Below are positions 1-8,158 of a DNA stretch of 64,000 nt, one piece after another (within the stretch, counting starts at the first letter, position 1; each line of letters begins with the position of its first letter). Position numbers and translations under genes: made by a program. The notes below the pieces were generated by a model that saw only the letters and a list, made by a program, of their open reading frames with translations, did no database searches and was not told where the DNA came from. This DNA comes from Mesorhizobium sp. M2E.F.Ca.ET.219.01.1.1 (GTDB lineage Bacteria > Pseudomonadota > Alphaproteobacteria > Rhizobiales > Rhizobiaceae), in the NCBI RefSeq assembly GCF_004016445.2, contig NZ_SADT02000005.1, positions 186,001 through 250,000 of the forward strand, in the 5' to 3' direction.

Positions 1-65
1 CCGCGCTATAGTTCAGGAGAACGCCGGCAGCCGCCGGCGCTACCCCGACAGACCAGGAGGACTCC

Positions 66-491
66 ATGGACCGCACCGCAAACGCCGTCTGGAAAGGCAA
101 CCTGAAGGAAGGCAAGGGCACGCTAGACACCCAGAGCGGCACCTTGAAGGGCACGCCCTATTCGTTCAAGGCGCGCTTCGAGGACGAGAGCGGCAAATCG
201 GGCACCAATCCGGAGGAGCTGATCGCGGCGGCGCATGCTGGTTGCTACGCCATGCAGCTCTCGCATTTCCTCGCCGAAAACGGCACGCCAGCCGCCGAGC
301 TCGACGCCAAAGCGGTGGTGACGCTGGTCCCCGGCACCGGCATAACCGGCAGCGCCATCACCCTGGTCGGCAAGGTGCCGGGCATCGACGCGGCGAAATT
401 CAAGGAGCTGGCCGAGAAGGCGAAAGCCGAATGCCCGGTGTCGAAGGCGCTGGGTGCGATCAAGGTGTCGCTGGATGCAAGGTTGGGGTGA
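66..491 (+). CDS. OsmC family peroxiredoxin
   Basis: A 141-residue protein of the OsmC/Ohr family, thiol peroxidases that reduce organic hydroperoxides in the cytoplasm. The two family cysteines are visible: C60 in AHAGCYAMQL and C123 in AECPVSKAL. The N-terminal part (AVWKGNLKEGKGTL) is typical of the OsmC branch rather than the Ohr branch. Length is normal for the family. The ATG follows AGGAGGA at a good distance, which supports the start. It is a single gene followed by a palindromic repeat. A second hydroperoxide system, ohr-ohrR, lies about 15 kb away. The family call is firm; the physiological substrate is inferred. Confidence 0.93.
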   Translation: MDRTANAVWKGNLKEGKGTLDTQSGTLKGTPYSFKARFEDESGKSGTNPEELIAAAHAGCYAMQLSHFLAENGTPAAELDAKAVVTLVPGTGITGSAITLVGKVPGIDAAKFKELAEKAKAECPVSKALGAIKVSLDARLG

Positions 492-525
492 TCGGGCGAT
501 ATAATTGCCAAGATCGCGTTCCTTC

Positions 526-684
526 GCCCCCCTCTCTGCCCTGCCGGGCATCTCCCCCTCAAGGGGGGAGATCAGATGTCACGCCGGGTTTCGCCAATCT
601 CCAACGCCGTAAGCTGAGCGCCAGCGGCGAAGCTGCTAATCTCCCCCCTTGAGGGGGAGATGTCCGGCAGGACAGAGAGGGGGG
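526..684. repeat. Palindromic repeat family A, copy 1
   Basis: The outer arms are inverted copies built on CTGCCGGGCATCTCCCC and GGGGAGATGTCCGGCAG. Each arm also contains its own small hairpin (TCTCCCCC ... GGGGGGAGA). The centre carries a TTCGCCAATCTCCAACG-like segment shared with other copies. The copy lies between convergent OsmC and YceH genes. Six further copies, one of them half-length, are in this window. It resembles rhizobial intergenic mosaic or REP-type elements; the formal family name is not certain. Confidence 0.85.
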
Positions 685-708
685 CCTCGCGCCAACCCTT
701 CCAGCGAG

Positions 709-1338
709 CTACCCGCCCAGCGCCTCGATCTTCGCCCGCAATGCCGCGACTTCTTCCTCCAGCGCCCTCACCCGCGCTTCGAGATCAGCGTCCACAGCTG
801 TCGCCGGCGGCTGCCAAGGCGCCGCGACCGCCACCGCCTCCGCCGGCCCGCTCAACAGATGCACATAGCGCTCCTCGCGCTGGCCCGGCGCCCGTTCGAG
901 CAATTGGATCAACGGCGGCCGGCGGCCGATCATCAGGTCGAGATTGTCGCGCAGTTCCTCGATCGAGGCAAAGCGCGCCATCCGCTCCGAGCGGGCAAGC
1001 AATTCATGCGCCGTCTGCGCCCCGCGCAGCAGCAAAAGCCCGATCACCGCGATCTGCGGCGTGGTCAGCGAAAAGCGCTGCGCCATCAGGTGCTCGTAGC
1101 GCTCGACCCGCGAAGCGAAGGCCTGGCGCACCAGCCCCTTCTGCTCGAGCGAGCTCAGCGCTCGCCTGATCTCGGTCAGCTCCAGCGCCATGACAGGCTC
1201 GCGCGCTGTCTTCTGGTTGGCGGCCTGATGCGCGCCGTTGAGCGTCAGCGGATAGACGTCCGGCGTCAGCTCCTTCTTCTCGATCAGCGAGCCCAGCACG
1301 CGCGCCTCGACGGCGGAGAGGATGGGGAGATCGGTCAC
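709..1338 (-). CDS. YceH family protein (DUF480)
   Basis: A 209-residue protein of the YceH/DUF480 family, which has paired winged-helix domains and a poorly known role. Diagnostic stretches are ILSAVEARVLGSLIEKK near the N terminus, PDVYPLTLNGAHQAANQK, and VIGLLLLRGAQTAHELLAR in the middle. The last ~25 residues are a short coiled coil (LEARVRALEEEVAALRAKI). I chose the GTG at 1338, preceded by AGAAAGGA, because the open frame upstream runs into palindromic repeat copy 2 and is not protein-like there. It has no obvious operon partner. The family is clear; the function is unknown. Confidence 0.88.
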   Translation of the reverse strand: MTDLPILSAVEARVLGSLIEKKELTPDVYPLTLNGAHQAANQKTAREPVMALELTEIRRALSSLEQKGLVRQAFASRVERYEHLMAQRFSLTTPQIAVIGLLLLRGAQTAHELLARSERMARFASIEELRDNLDLMIGRRPPLIQLLERAPGQREERYVHLLSGPAEAVAVAAPWQPPATAVDADLEARVRALEEEVAALRAKIEALGG

Positions 1339-1372
1339 TGGCTGCAATCCTTTCTGACGCTGGCGGGACAGC

Positions 1373-1526
1373 GCCCCCCTCTGTCCTGCCGGACATCTCC
1401 CCCACAAGGGGGGAGATCAGCAGCTTCGTCAACAGCGCTTATTCTTCGACGGTAGCGATTGGCGAAAGCCGCGGTGGCAGCCAATTCCCCACCCGTGGGG
1501 GAGATGTCCGGCAGGACAGAGGGGCG
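1373..1526. repeat. Palindromic repeat family A, copy 2
   Basis: Arms CTGTCCTGCCGGACATCTCC and GGAGATGTCCGGCAGGACAG flank a variable centre containing GCGATTGGCGAAAGCCG. It lies between the start of the YceH gene and the end of sdhB, so it could also act as a hairpin downstream of the sdh transcript. Confidence 0.85.
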
Positions 1527-1572
1527 CGCGAAGGATCGCTGCCTTCAAAGCACCACGAGCGAATTCGCCCGA

Positions 1573-2352
1573 CTAAACCCGTCTCTCAACCATCATCTTC
1601 TTGATCTCCGCGATCGCCTTGGCCGGGTTCAAGCCCTTCGGGCAGGTCTGCGCGCAGTTCATGATGGTGTGGCAGCGATAGAGCCGGAACGGGTCTTCGA
1701 GATTGTCGAGCCGTTCGCCGGTCGCCTCGTCGCGGCTATCGATCAGCCAGCGATAGGCCTGCAGCAGGGTGGCCGGGCCGAGATAGCGATCGCCGTTCCA
1801 CCAGTAGCTCGGGCAGGAGGTCGAGCAGCAGGCGCACAGGATGCATTCGTAGAGCCCGTCGAGCTTCTCGCGATCCTCATGGCTCTGCAGCCATTCCTTG
1901 GCGGGCTCTGGCGAGACCGTCTTCAGCCACGGCTCGATTGAGGCGTGCTGGGCATAGAAATTGGTGAGGTCGGGCACCAGGTCCTTGATCACCGGCATAT
2001 GCGGCAGCGGGTAGATCTTGACCGCGCCCGAAATATCCTCGGCGCCCTTGGTGCAGGCAAGCGTGTTCGAACCGTCGATGTTCATGGCGCAGGAGCCGCA
2101 GATGCCTTCGCGGCAGGAGCGGCGAAGCGTCAGCGTCGGATCGATCTTGTTCTTGATCCACAACAGCGCGTCCAGCACCATTGGGCCGCAATCGTCCATG
2201 TCGACGAAATAGGTGTCCATGCGCGGGTTTCCGCCATCGTCCGGCGACCAGCGGTAGATGCGGTATTCGCGCAAATTGGTGGCGCCCTCCGGCTTCGGCC
2301 AGGTCTTGCCCTGCTGGACCTTGGAATTCTTGGGAAGCGTGAGTTCGACCAT
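1573..2352 (-). CDS. sdhB: Succinate dehydrogenase iron-sulfur subunit
   Basis: The 259-residue iron-sulfur subunit of complex II carries electrons from the flavoprotein SdhA to the membrane quinone site. Three cysteine clusters are visible: SCREGICGSC for the [2Fe-2S] centre, CILCACCSTSCP, and CHTIMNCAQTCPKG for the [4Fe-4S] and [3Fe-4S] centres. The start MVELTLPKNS fits rhizobial SdhB. The ATG overlaps the stop of the upstream DUF3052 gene by one base (TAATG), indicating translational coupling. It is the last gene of the sdhC-sdhD-sdhA-DUF3052-sdhB operon. Confidence 0.97.
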   Translation of the reverse strand: MVELTLPKNSKVQQGKTWPKPEGATNLREYRIYRWSPDDGGNPRMDTYFVDMDDCGPMVLDALLWIKNKIDPTLTLRRSCREGICGSCAMNIDGSNTLACTKGAEDISGAVKIYPLPHMPVIKDLVPDLTNFYAQHASIEPWLKTVSPEPAKEWLQSHEDREKLDGLYECILCACCSTSCPSYWWNGDRYLGPATLLQAYRWLIDSRDEATGERLDNLEDPFRLYRCHTIMNCAQTCPKGLNPAKAIAEIKKMMVERRV

Positions 2353-2786
2353 TACCTGCGGTCCTTTCGGATGACGAGCTTCAGCCCGGACCAGATTTCG
2401 TTGACGGCGGCGACCTTGACGTCGACCAGGTCGCGCTTCAGCGCCTCCGACCGGATCACGTCCTCGGTGACGTCGGTCGGCACTTTCGAGGCCTTCTTCG
2501 GCCAGGACACCCAGACCATGCCGTCGCGCTTGATCGCCGTCTCGATGACGCCAAGGCCATCCTCGATCTCGGCGCGCTGCCGGGCGAAGGCATGCACGGC
2601 GTCGTATTTGCGGCTGCCCGAGATCGCCGACCATTTCGGCAGCCGATCGACCTTGGCGAAGGACACGGCTTCAGCCAGATCGTCGAGCTCCGGCGGCAGC
2701 GCGATGAAGGCGGCGACCATGCCGTCCTTCAGGCCGAGCTTGGCCGGAAGGGGCGTGCCGGAATATCCGGTGGCCGCGAGCGCCAT
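2352..2786 (-). CDS. DUF3052-like protein within the sdh operon
   Basis: A 144-residue soluble protein lying between sdhA and sdhB on the same strand, with overlapping or nearly abutting ends. The N terminus ATGYSGTPLPAKLGLKDG and the later GMVWVSWPKKASKVPTDVTE match what I know of the DUF3052 family (small proteins of unknown role). I chose the ATG at 2786, just inside the sdhA stop region; an in-frame TTG six bases upstream is an alternative. It has no membrane segment or signal peptide. Its position suggests co-expression with complex II. A role in complex II assembly is speculation. Confidence 0.72.
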   Translation of the reverse strand: MALAATGYSGTPLPAKLGLKDGMVAAFIALPPELDDLAEAVSFAKVDRLPKWSAISGSRKYDAVHAFARQRAEIEDGLGVIETAIKRDGMVWVSWPKKASKVPTDVTEDVIRSEALKRDLVDVKVAAVNEIWSGLKLVIRKDRR

Positions 2787-2788
2787 GG

Positions 2789-4624
2789 TCAATACACCCG
2801 CGCCTTCGGCGCGATCTTGGCCGGGTTGATGCCGCCATCCTTTTCCGCCAGCAGCGTCTCGGTGTGCACCGGCCGGTAGGTGAGCGTCACCTTGCCGTCC
2901 TCGCTGACATGGGCCAGCGTGTGCTTGCGCCAGTTGGCGTCGTCGCGGGCCGAGAAATCCTCCCGCGCATGCGCGCCGCGGCTCTCCTTGCGCGCCGCGG
3001 CGCCATAGACCGTGGTGATGGCGTTGGCCATCAGGTTTTCCAACTCCAGCGTCTCGACGAGGTCGGAATTCCAGATCATCGAGCGGTCGGTGACCTTGAT
3101 GTCCTTGAGCTCGCCCCAGATCTCGGAAATGCGCTTGCAGCCATTGTCGAGCGATACCTGCGTGCGGAACACAGCGGCGTCTTCCTGCATCGCCCGCTGC
3201 ATCTTCTCCCTCAGCACCGCCGTCGGCGTCGAGCCGTTGGCGTGGCGCAGCCTGTCGAAGCGGTCCATGATCTTCTCGACCGAGGCCGCGTTGGGCGAAG
3301 GGATAGGCGAACTGCGGTCGATCACCTCGCCCGCGCGGATGGCCGCGGCACGGCCGAAGACGACAAGATCAATCAGCGAATTGGAGCCCAGCCGGTTGGC
3401 GCCGTGCACGGACGCGCACGCGGCCTCGCCCACCGCCATCAGACCGGGCAACACGCGATCCGGGCTCTCGGCCGTCGGGTTGAGCACTTCGCCCCAATAA
3501 TTGGTCGGCACGCCGCCCATATTGTAGTGCACCGTCGGCAGCACCGGGATCGGCTCCTTGGTGAGGTCGACGCCGGCAAAGATCTTCGCCGATTCCGAAA
3601 TGCCGGGCAGCCGCTCATGCAGCACCGCCGGGTCGAGATGGTCGAGATGCAGGAAGATGTGATCCTTCTTCGGCCCGACGCCGCGACCTTCGCGGATCTC
3701 CATCGTCATGCAGCGCGAGACCACGTCGCGCGAGGCAAGGTCCTTGGCGGACGGCGCGTAGCGCTCCATGAAGCGCTCGCCCTCGGAATTGACCAGATAG
3801 CCGCCCTCGCCGCGCGCGCCTTCGGTGATCAGGCAGCCGGCGCCGTAGATGCCGGTCGGGTGGAACTGCACGAACTCCATGTCCTGCAGCGCGAGCCCGG
3901 CTCTGGCCGCCATGCCGCCGCCGTCGCCGGTGCAGGTATGCGCCGAGGTGGCGGAGAAATAGGCGCGGCCATAGCCGCCGGTCGCCAGCACCACCATCTT
4001 GGCCGAGAAGCGGTGAATGGTGCCGTCATCGAGATTCCAGGCCACCACGCCGGTGCAGGTGCCGTCCGGCTCCGTGATCAGGTCGAGCGCGAAATATTCG
4101 ATGAAGAACTGCGCGTTGTTCTTGAGCGACTGGCCGTAGAGCGTGTGCAGCATGGCATGGCCGGTGCGGTCGGCGGCCGCGCAGGTGCGCTGCACCGGCG
4201 GGCCTTCGCCGAAATTCATCATCATGCCACCGAAGGGCCGCTGGTAGATCTTGCCCTCTTCGGTGCGCGAGAACGGCACGCCGTAATGCTCGAGCTCGTA
4301 GACCGCCGCGGGCGCCTCGCGCACCATATATTCCTGCGCGTCGATGTCGCCCAGCCAGTCCGAGCCCTTGACGGTGTCAAAGAGGTGCCACTGCCAGTTG
4401 TCCGGGCCCATATTGGCGAGCGAGGCGGCGATGCCGCCTTGCGCGGCAACCGTGTGCGAGCGGGTCGGGAACACCTTGGTGATGCAGGCGGTGCGCAGTC
4501 CCTGCTCGGCCATGCCGAGCGTGGCGCGCAGGCCGGCGCCGCCGGCGCCGACGATCACCACATCGAATTTGTGATCGACAAAAGTGTAGGCTGAAGCCGT
4601 GCCGGCTGTATTTGCGTTGGCCAA
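2789..4624 (-). CDS. sdhA: Succinate dehydrogenase flavoprotein subunit
   Basis: The 611-residue catalytic flavoprotein of complex II oxidises succinate to fumarate. Visible features are the FAD-binding VVIVGAGGAGLRATLG near the N terminus, the covalent-FAD region RSHTVAAQGGIAASL, the substrate-site HPTGI segment and the C-terminal half motif GEAACASVHGANRLGSNSL. I place the start at TTG 4624, preceded by GGAGG. This gives the usual ~611-613 residues, whereas the longer frame to 4660 adds a non-homologous extension into sdhD. It follows sdhD within a few bases. Confidence 0.97.
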   Translation of the reverse strand: MANANTAGTASAYTFVDHKFDVVIVGAGGAGLRATLGMAEQGLRTACITKVFPTRSHTVAAQGGIAASLANMGPDNWQWHLFDTVKGSDWLGDIDAQEYMVREAPAAVYELEHYGVPFSRTEEGKIYQRPFGGMMMNFGEGPPVQRTCAAADRTGHAMLHTLYGQSLKNNAQFFIEYFALDLITEPDGTCTGVVAWNLDDGTIHRFSAKMVVLATGGYGRAYFSATSAHTCTGDGGGMAARAGLALQDMEFVQFHPTGIYGAGCLITEGARGEGGYLVNSEGERFMERYAPSAKDLASRDVVSRCMTMEIREGRGVGPKKDHIFLHLDHLDPAVLHERLPGISESAKIFAGVDLTKEPIPVLPTVHYNMGGVPTNYWGEVLNPTAESPDRVLPGLMAVGEAACASVHGANRLGSNSLIDLVVFGRAAAIRAGEVIDRSSPIPSPNAASVEKIMDRFDRLRHANGSTPTAVLREKMQRAMQEDAAVFRTQVSLDNGCKRISEIWGELKDIKVTDRSMIWNSDLVETLELENLMANAITTVYGAAARKESRGAHAREDFSARDDANWRKHTLAHVSEDGKVTLTYRPVHTETLLAEKDGGINPAKIAPKARVY

Positions 4625-4628
4625 AACG

Positions 4629-5024
4629 TCAGCCTCCGAATGCGAGTTTGAGCAGGGCAAACAGCGAAGCGACGCCGACTGCGACTGGGAAGAAGGTGTT
4701 GAGCGCGATCAGCGCCAGCTTCATGCCCTCGCCATGCACATAGTCCTCGATGATGACCTGCATGCCGAGCCGCATGTGATAGAGGCCGGAGATGAGCACC
4801 AGCGCCAGCACCAGCGCCACGAACGGGTTGGCGAGTGCCGCCCGCACTTCCATGTAGCCGTGGCCGTTGACCGCGATCAGGAAGCCGACGAAGAACAGGA
4901 GCAGCGGGATGTTGGCGATCGCCGTCAGCCGCTGGCGCCAGAAATGCTGCGTGCCCTCGCGGGCCGAGCCCAGGCCGCGCACCTTGGCGAGCGGCGTGCG
5001 CATATCGGTGTTGTTCGCGCTCAT
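4629..5024 (-). CDS. sdhD: Succinate dehydrogenase membrane anchor subunit
   Basis: A 131-residue hydrophobic subunit with three membrane segments (about residues 31-50, 62-82 and 105-125). With SdhC it anchors complex II and shapes the haem b/quinone site. The segment GLYHMRLGMQVIIEDYVHG carries the conserved histidine and the Asp-Tyr of the quinone site. The ATG at 5024 (MSANNTDMRTPL) overlaps the sdhC stop as TGATG. The longer open frame upstream is antisense-like noise within sdhC. Membership is firm from sequence and operon context. Confidence 0.94.
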   Translation of the reverse strand: MSANNTDMRTPLAKVRGLGSAREGTQHFWRQRLTAIANIPLLLFFVGFLIAVNGHGYMEVRAALANPFVALVLALVLISGLYHMRLGMQVIIEDYVHGEGMKLALIALNTFFPVAVGVASLFALLKLAFGG

Positions 5025-5446
5025 CAGAAAGCCCCTCGCGCCGCATAGCCGGCGATCCAGATCAGGAGCGTCAGCACGATCGAGCCGGCGAGCGTCGCCC
5101 AGGCGATCTTCGAGGCGGTGTGTTTTTCGAGCCCCGCGCCGGTGTCCCAGATGAGGTGGCGCAGCCCGCCCAGCATGTGGTGCATCAGCGCCCAGGTGTA
5201 GCCGAACAGAACCAGCCGGCCGAGCCATGAACCGAAGGCCCAGTCGACCCAGTCGAAGGCGGCCTGCGAGCTCGAAGCGGCGATCAGCCACGCCGCCACC
5301 AGCAGCGTACCGAAATAAAGCGCGCCGCCGGTGATGCGATGGATGATCGACATCGTCATCGTGATCGGCGGCCGGTAGATCGTCAGATGCGGCGAGAGCG
5401 GTCGTTCACGTCTGGCAACTGCGCGGGTGGCTGGTGATTTGCTCAT
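5024..5446 (-). CDS. sdhC: Succinate dehydrogenase cytochrome b556 subunit
   Basis: The 140-residue first gene of the sdh operon. The family signature RPLSPHLTIYRPPITM, the HRITGGALY segment and the third-helix HHMLGGLRHLIWDTG are all visible, and there are three membrane spans. It provides a haem ligand and quinone-site residues of complex II. About 260 bp without a gene lie upstream, and the operon promoter should be there; I could not define it with certainty. Confidence 0.96.
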   Translation of the reverse strand: MSKSPATRAVARRERPLSPHLTIYRPPITMTMSIIHRITGGALYFGTLLVAAWLIAASSSQAAFDWVDWAFGSWLGRLVLFGYTWALMHHMLGGLRHLIWDTGAGLEKHTASKIAWATLAGSIVLTLLIWIAGYAARGAF

Positions 5447-5685
5447 GGCTCCCCCAGTTCGGCATCCTTGAAGCCGGGATGGGAAATGCGGCGTTTGCCG
5501 CCCTCCTCTATGGCTCCGGACAGGCGGTTTCTAATGCTCTTTTTGCACCGCGTCAAAGCCGGAAAATCGTTTTGGAAACATCATTTAGTCTGACAAACCG
5601 GCGGCCGCGCGCTTCAATCGATTAGCGGCTGTTTCGAAGCCGACGCAAGGTTCGCTGCATCGCGGTAAGATCGCGCGCCGGGCGG

Positions 5686-5712
5686 GTTGAGATTCAGATC
5701 AGGCCACCCACT
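5686..5712. repeat. Half copy of palindromic repeat family D
   Basis: GGTTGAGATTCAGATCAGGCC matches one end of the 142-bp element found complete at 36703-36844 and 48688-48829. Here only one arm is present. As in the full copies, it directly follows a TAG stop codon of a minus-strand gene, here the lipoprotein gene ending at 5711. Confidence 0.6.
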
Positions 5713-6193
5713 ACCTTCTGCAGGTCTGCGGGGTGGACCCCCTCTTCATCACCAGCGCCTCGCGGCCGTCGATCACGATTGCGTCATGCGTGGCCGCTTC
5801 CTGGTAGCGGCTGCTCTGGTTGGCCGGCGAGGCGGCAAACTCCTCGGTCGAGCCGTCCGGCCGGACCACGCGCAGCGACGAACCGAGATTCTGGATGGTG
5901 ATCATGCCGCCATTGCCGCATCTGTAGGTGGCCGTGCCGATGCCGGATCGCGGCACGGTAAGGTCGGTGACGATCTTGGTTGCGGGCGCAGGCGTGGCAG
6001 GCGTCTTGGCGGTTGCAGGCAGCGGAGGCGTTGCTGCTGCCGGCGCCACGGGTGCGGTGGACTGCGCGGCCGGAGCAGGCGAGGCGGCGGGCGGCGCGGC
6101 CGCCTTCGGCGCGCCGTCCTGCGGCACGCAGGCCGCGGCCGCGAGAAGCAGCGGGATGGTGATCGACACCCGAACCGTGTGGCCAAAGCTCAT
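5711..6193 (-). CDS. Putative lipoprotein, MliC-like C-terminal domain
   Basis: A 160-residue envelope protein. It has a hydrophobic signal ending in a lipobox-like LLAAAAC (C22), then an ~50-residue linker very rich in Pro, Ala and Thr. The C-terminal domain reads ATYRCGNGGMITIQNLG ... PQTC, with the two-cysteine spacing and small beta pattern of MliC/PliC-type lysozyme inhibitors. The start is taken at ATG 6193 (MSFGHTVRV); an upstream ATG at 6217 is possible. The lipoprotein call is good. The lysozyme-inhibitor assignment is tentative and rests on pattern only. Confidence 0.65.
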   Translation of the reverse strand: MSFGHTVRVSITIPLLLAAAACVPQDGAPKAAAPPAASPAPAAQSTAPVAPAAATPPLPATAKTPATPAPATKIVTDLTVPRSGIGTATYRCGNGGMITIQNLGSSLRVVRPDGSTEEFAASPANQSSRYQEAATHDAIVIDGREALVMKRGSTPQTCRR

Positions 6194-6221
6194 GCGCTGC
6201 CCTTTCGTGCGCGGCACGCTA

Positions 6222-6290
6222 CAGCAATTCCAGGAAAAGTGTGAAACGGTTTTCCGTCCGGAATTGCGTCAAAACAAAGAGATAGAGTGG
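6222..6290. repeat. Repeat family C, copy 1, in a gene-free stretch
   Basis: GCAATTCCAGGAAAAGTGTG followed by a near-inverted TTTTCCGTCCGGAATTGC, then AAAACAAAGAGATAGAG. Near-identical copies are at 14689 and 44366. This occupies part of the 340-bp gap between the divergent lipoprotein gene and the gene at 6536. In the rest of the gap I see only A/T-richer sequence (TTAACCATGTTCCTTAAG), possibly the promoter of the downstream gene. Confidence 0.85.
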
Positions 6291-6535
6291 TTTGTCGTTT
6301 CCGTTAAACGGCGAACCGCTCTAGCCACGCGACGCATCAAGATCAAGTTCACCCAGAGTCAGCCGGCTGCATGCCGCCCTGCGGCGGACAGGAATCGGGC
6401 CCCCGAAAATTAACCATGTTCCTTAAGAACCGGCGCCGAAAGCCCCCCGCCTCTTAACAAAGGTTAAGAAAGGGTTAATTTCCGATTCGAACCGGAATCC
6501 AGGCGCGATCCGTCGCGCCATCAAGGGAGAGCGAC

Positions 6536-6892
6536 ATGCGTTCGAATTCAGTGCGGGCAAGCGTTGCCGTCGCGGCGGTGGCGGGGCTGGTCTTGGCGAT
6601 CGCCGCGCCGGCCGAAGCCGGCTTGCGCCATCACGACCGCGTCTATGCCGATTCCTTCGGCAATCTCGTCATCGACAGCGCCGCCGGCTACAAGCGCATC
6701 ATCGTCGGCGAGGGCAGGCATGCCAAGGAGCTCTCGAACTTTACCGGTGCCGGCCAGCCGGATGTCGCCTATGACGATGCGGACGAGCCCGGCGCGCCCG
6801 GCTGCTACCAGCCGCCGGTACTGGTGAAGGGCCGCTCCTATATGTACGGGCTTTCCGACGGCGAGATGCCCAATCTCAGCCCTTGCCGTTGA
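6536..6892 (+). CDS. Small secreted protein of unknown function
   Basis: A 118-residue protein with a clear signal peptide (VAAVAGLVLAIAAPAEAG, likely cleaved after AEA near residue 29). The mature part is small and hydrophilic, with two cysteines (GCYQPP and the C-terminal SPCR) that could form a disulfide in the periplasm. AAGGGAGAG lies a few bases before the ATG. I do not recognise a named family. Its 3' end overlaps the convergent diguanylate cyclase gene by 17 bp. Confidence 0.75.
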   Translation: MRSNSVRASVAVAAVAGLVLAIAAPAEAGLRHHDRVYADSFGNLVIDSAAGYKRIIVGEGRHAKELSNFTGAGQPDVAYDDADEPGAPGCYQPPVLVKGRSYMYGLSDGEMPNLSPCR

Positions 6893-8078
6893 AGATCGTC
6901 GGCGTTTGGCGCCGCCTGAGCGCGCCTGACACGCGCACGCAGTCGCGGCCGGCATTCTTGGCTTCATAGAGCGCGGCGTCGGCGCGCCGCAGAAGATCGG
7001 CAAAACCCTCGTCGGCGGTCAGCTCCGCCACGCCGAAACTCGCGCTGCAGCGATGGTCGGCCGGCAATCCCTCGATCGGCAAGGCACCGAAGGCGCTGCG
7101 CGCGCCCTCGGCAAACAGCCGCGCCGCGGCAAGATTGGTGCCCGGCAGGATGATGGCGAATTCCTCGCCGCCGATACGGCCGGCGACATGGTGCTCGGCG
7201 GCGGCCTCGCGCAGGAAGCCCGCGAAGCTCTCGATTACACGGTCGCCGCAGGCATGGCCATAGCTGTCGTTGATGCTCTTGAAGTAATCCAGATCGGCGA
7301 TCACCAGCGCCACCGGCACGCCGCGCCGGACGGCGTCCCGCATGGCAAGGTCCGCATGGCGCTCGAAACCGCCGCGGTTGAACAGCCGCGACAATGTATC
7401 CGTTTCCGATTTCGAGGTCGCCTCGATGAGCGCGTCACGCACCAGGACGGCCAGGGCAAGCAGCGCCAGCGCCAGTCCGAACACGGTGCCGAGCGATTGC
7501 GACACCAGCGCGTAAGCCGTCTGCACATAGGCCTGCGGATTGGCGCCCCAGCCACCCAGCGCGCCGGCGATGAATGGCTTGGAGGCGAATTGCACGGCGC
7601 TGGCGCCAAGCACCAGCGCGAGCACATGGTCCAGCCGTGCAAGCCTCTGCCGGGAGGACAGCACGATACCGAGCGCCGCGAACTGCATGGCGGCATAAGG
7701 AAGCTGGTAGGCCATCATGCGCGTGAGCGACTGGCGCGGCAGGTCCTGCACCAGATAGACGGCGGCCGAGGCGACGACCAGGAAGCACAGCATCGGCACC
7801 CATGGCGGCCGCACGCCGTATTTATGGGCCAACCCGCCATTGAAAGCGATGGTCGCGCCGAGGAACACGCCAAAGGCGGCAACGACCAGCAACCGGGCGT
7901 CCGCGAAGGCGGGGATGCTGAATTCGATGGCGAAATAAGCCATGCCGAGCAGGTAGCTGAAGGCAAGCCAGCGCGCCGCCACGCGCCCGGTGCCGTAGAC
8001 GGCAACCGCCATGAACGCCGCCGCCAGCAGCGCGGCGACGAGCATGTTGATCATCAGTATGAAATCGGCGCTGCCCAT
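6876..8078 (-). CDS. Membrane-anchored diguanylate cyclase (GGDEF)
   Basis: A 400-residue protein with a hydrophobic N-terminal half (several membrane helices, about residues 8-205) followed by a GGDEF domain. DTLSRLFNRGGFERH opens the domain, ADLDYFKSINDSYGH is the metal-binding segment and GGEEF is an intact active-site variant, so cyclic-di-GMP synthesis is expected. No RxxD inhibitory site sits five residues before GGEEF. The ATG at 8078 follows GAAGGAAG, preferred over the longer frame to 8114. The next gene upstream on the same strand is a paralogue of the same architecture. Confidence 0.93.
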   Translation of the reverse strand: MGSADFILMINMLVAALLAAAFMAVAVYGTGRVAARWLAFSYLLGMAYFAIEFSIPAFADARLLVVAAFGVFLGATIAFNGGLAHKYGVRPPWVPMLCFLVVASAAVYLVQDLPRQSLTRMMAYQLPYAAMQFAALGIVLSSRQRLARLDHVLALVLGASAVQFASKPFIAGALGGWGANPQAYVQTAYALVSQSLGTVFGLALALLALAVLVRDALIEATSKSETDTLSRLFNRGGFERHADLAMRDAVRRGVPVALVIADLDYFKSINDSYGHACGDRVIESFAGFLREAAAEHHVAGRIGGEEFAIILPGTNLAAARLFAEGARSAFGALPIEGLPADHRCSASFGVAELTADEGFADLLRRADAALYEAKNAGRDCVRVSGALRRRQTPTIFNGKG

Positions 8079-8158
8079 GTCTTCCTTCGTCGGACGTTCC
8101 GGGCAGAAAAGCATCGACGGGCGAAAATCGCGTTAACGTCGGGCGCGGGTGGCCTGCT

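Noticed and set aside
1339..1407. N-terminal extension of YceH into the repeat
   Set aside because: The extra codons translate family A repeat sequence; the GTG at 1338 has a good Shine-Dalgarno and matches the family start.
2864..4594. Long plus-strand open frame (576 codons) opposite sdhA
   Set aside because: It is the GC-rich antisense shadow of sdhA: His/Arg/Ala-rich composition, no family similarity, no ribosome-binding site, and sdhA is unambiguous.
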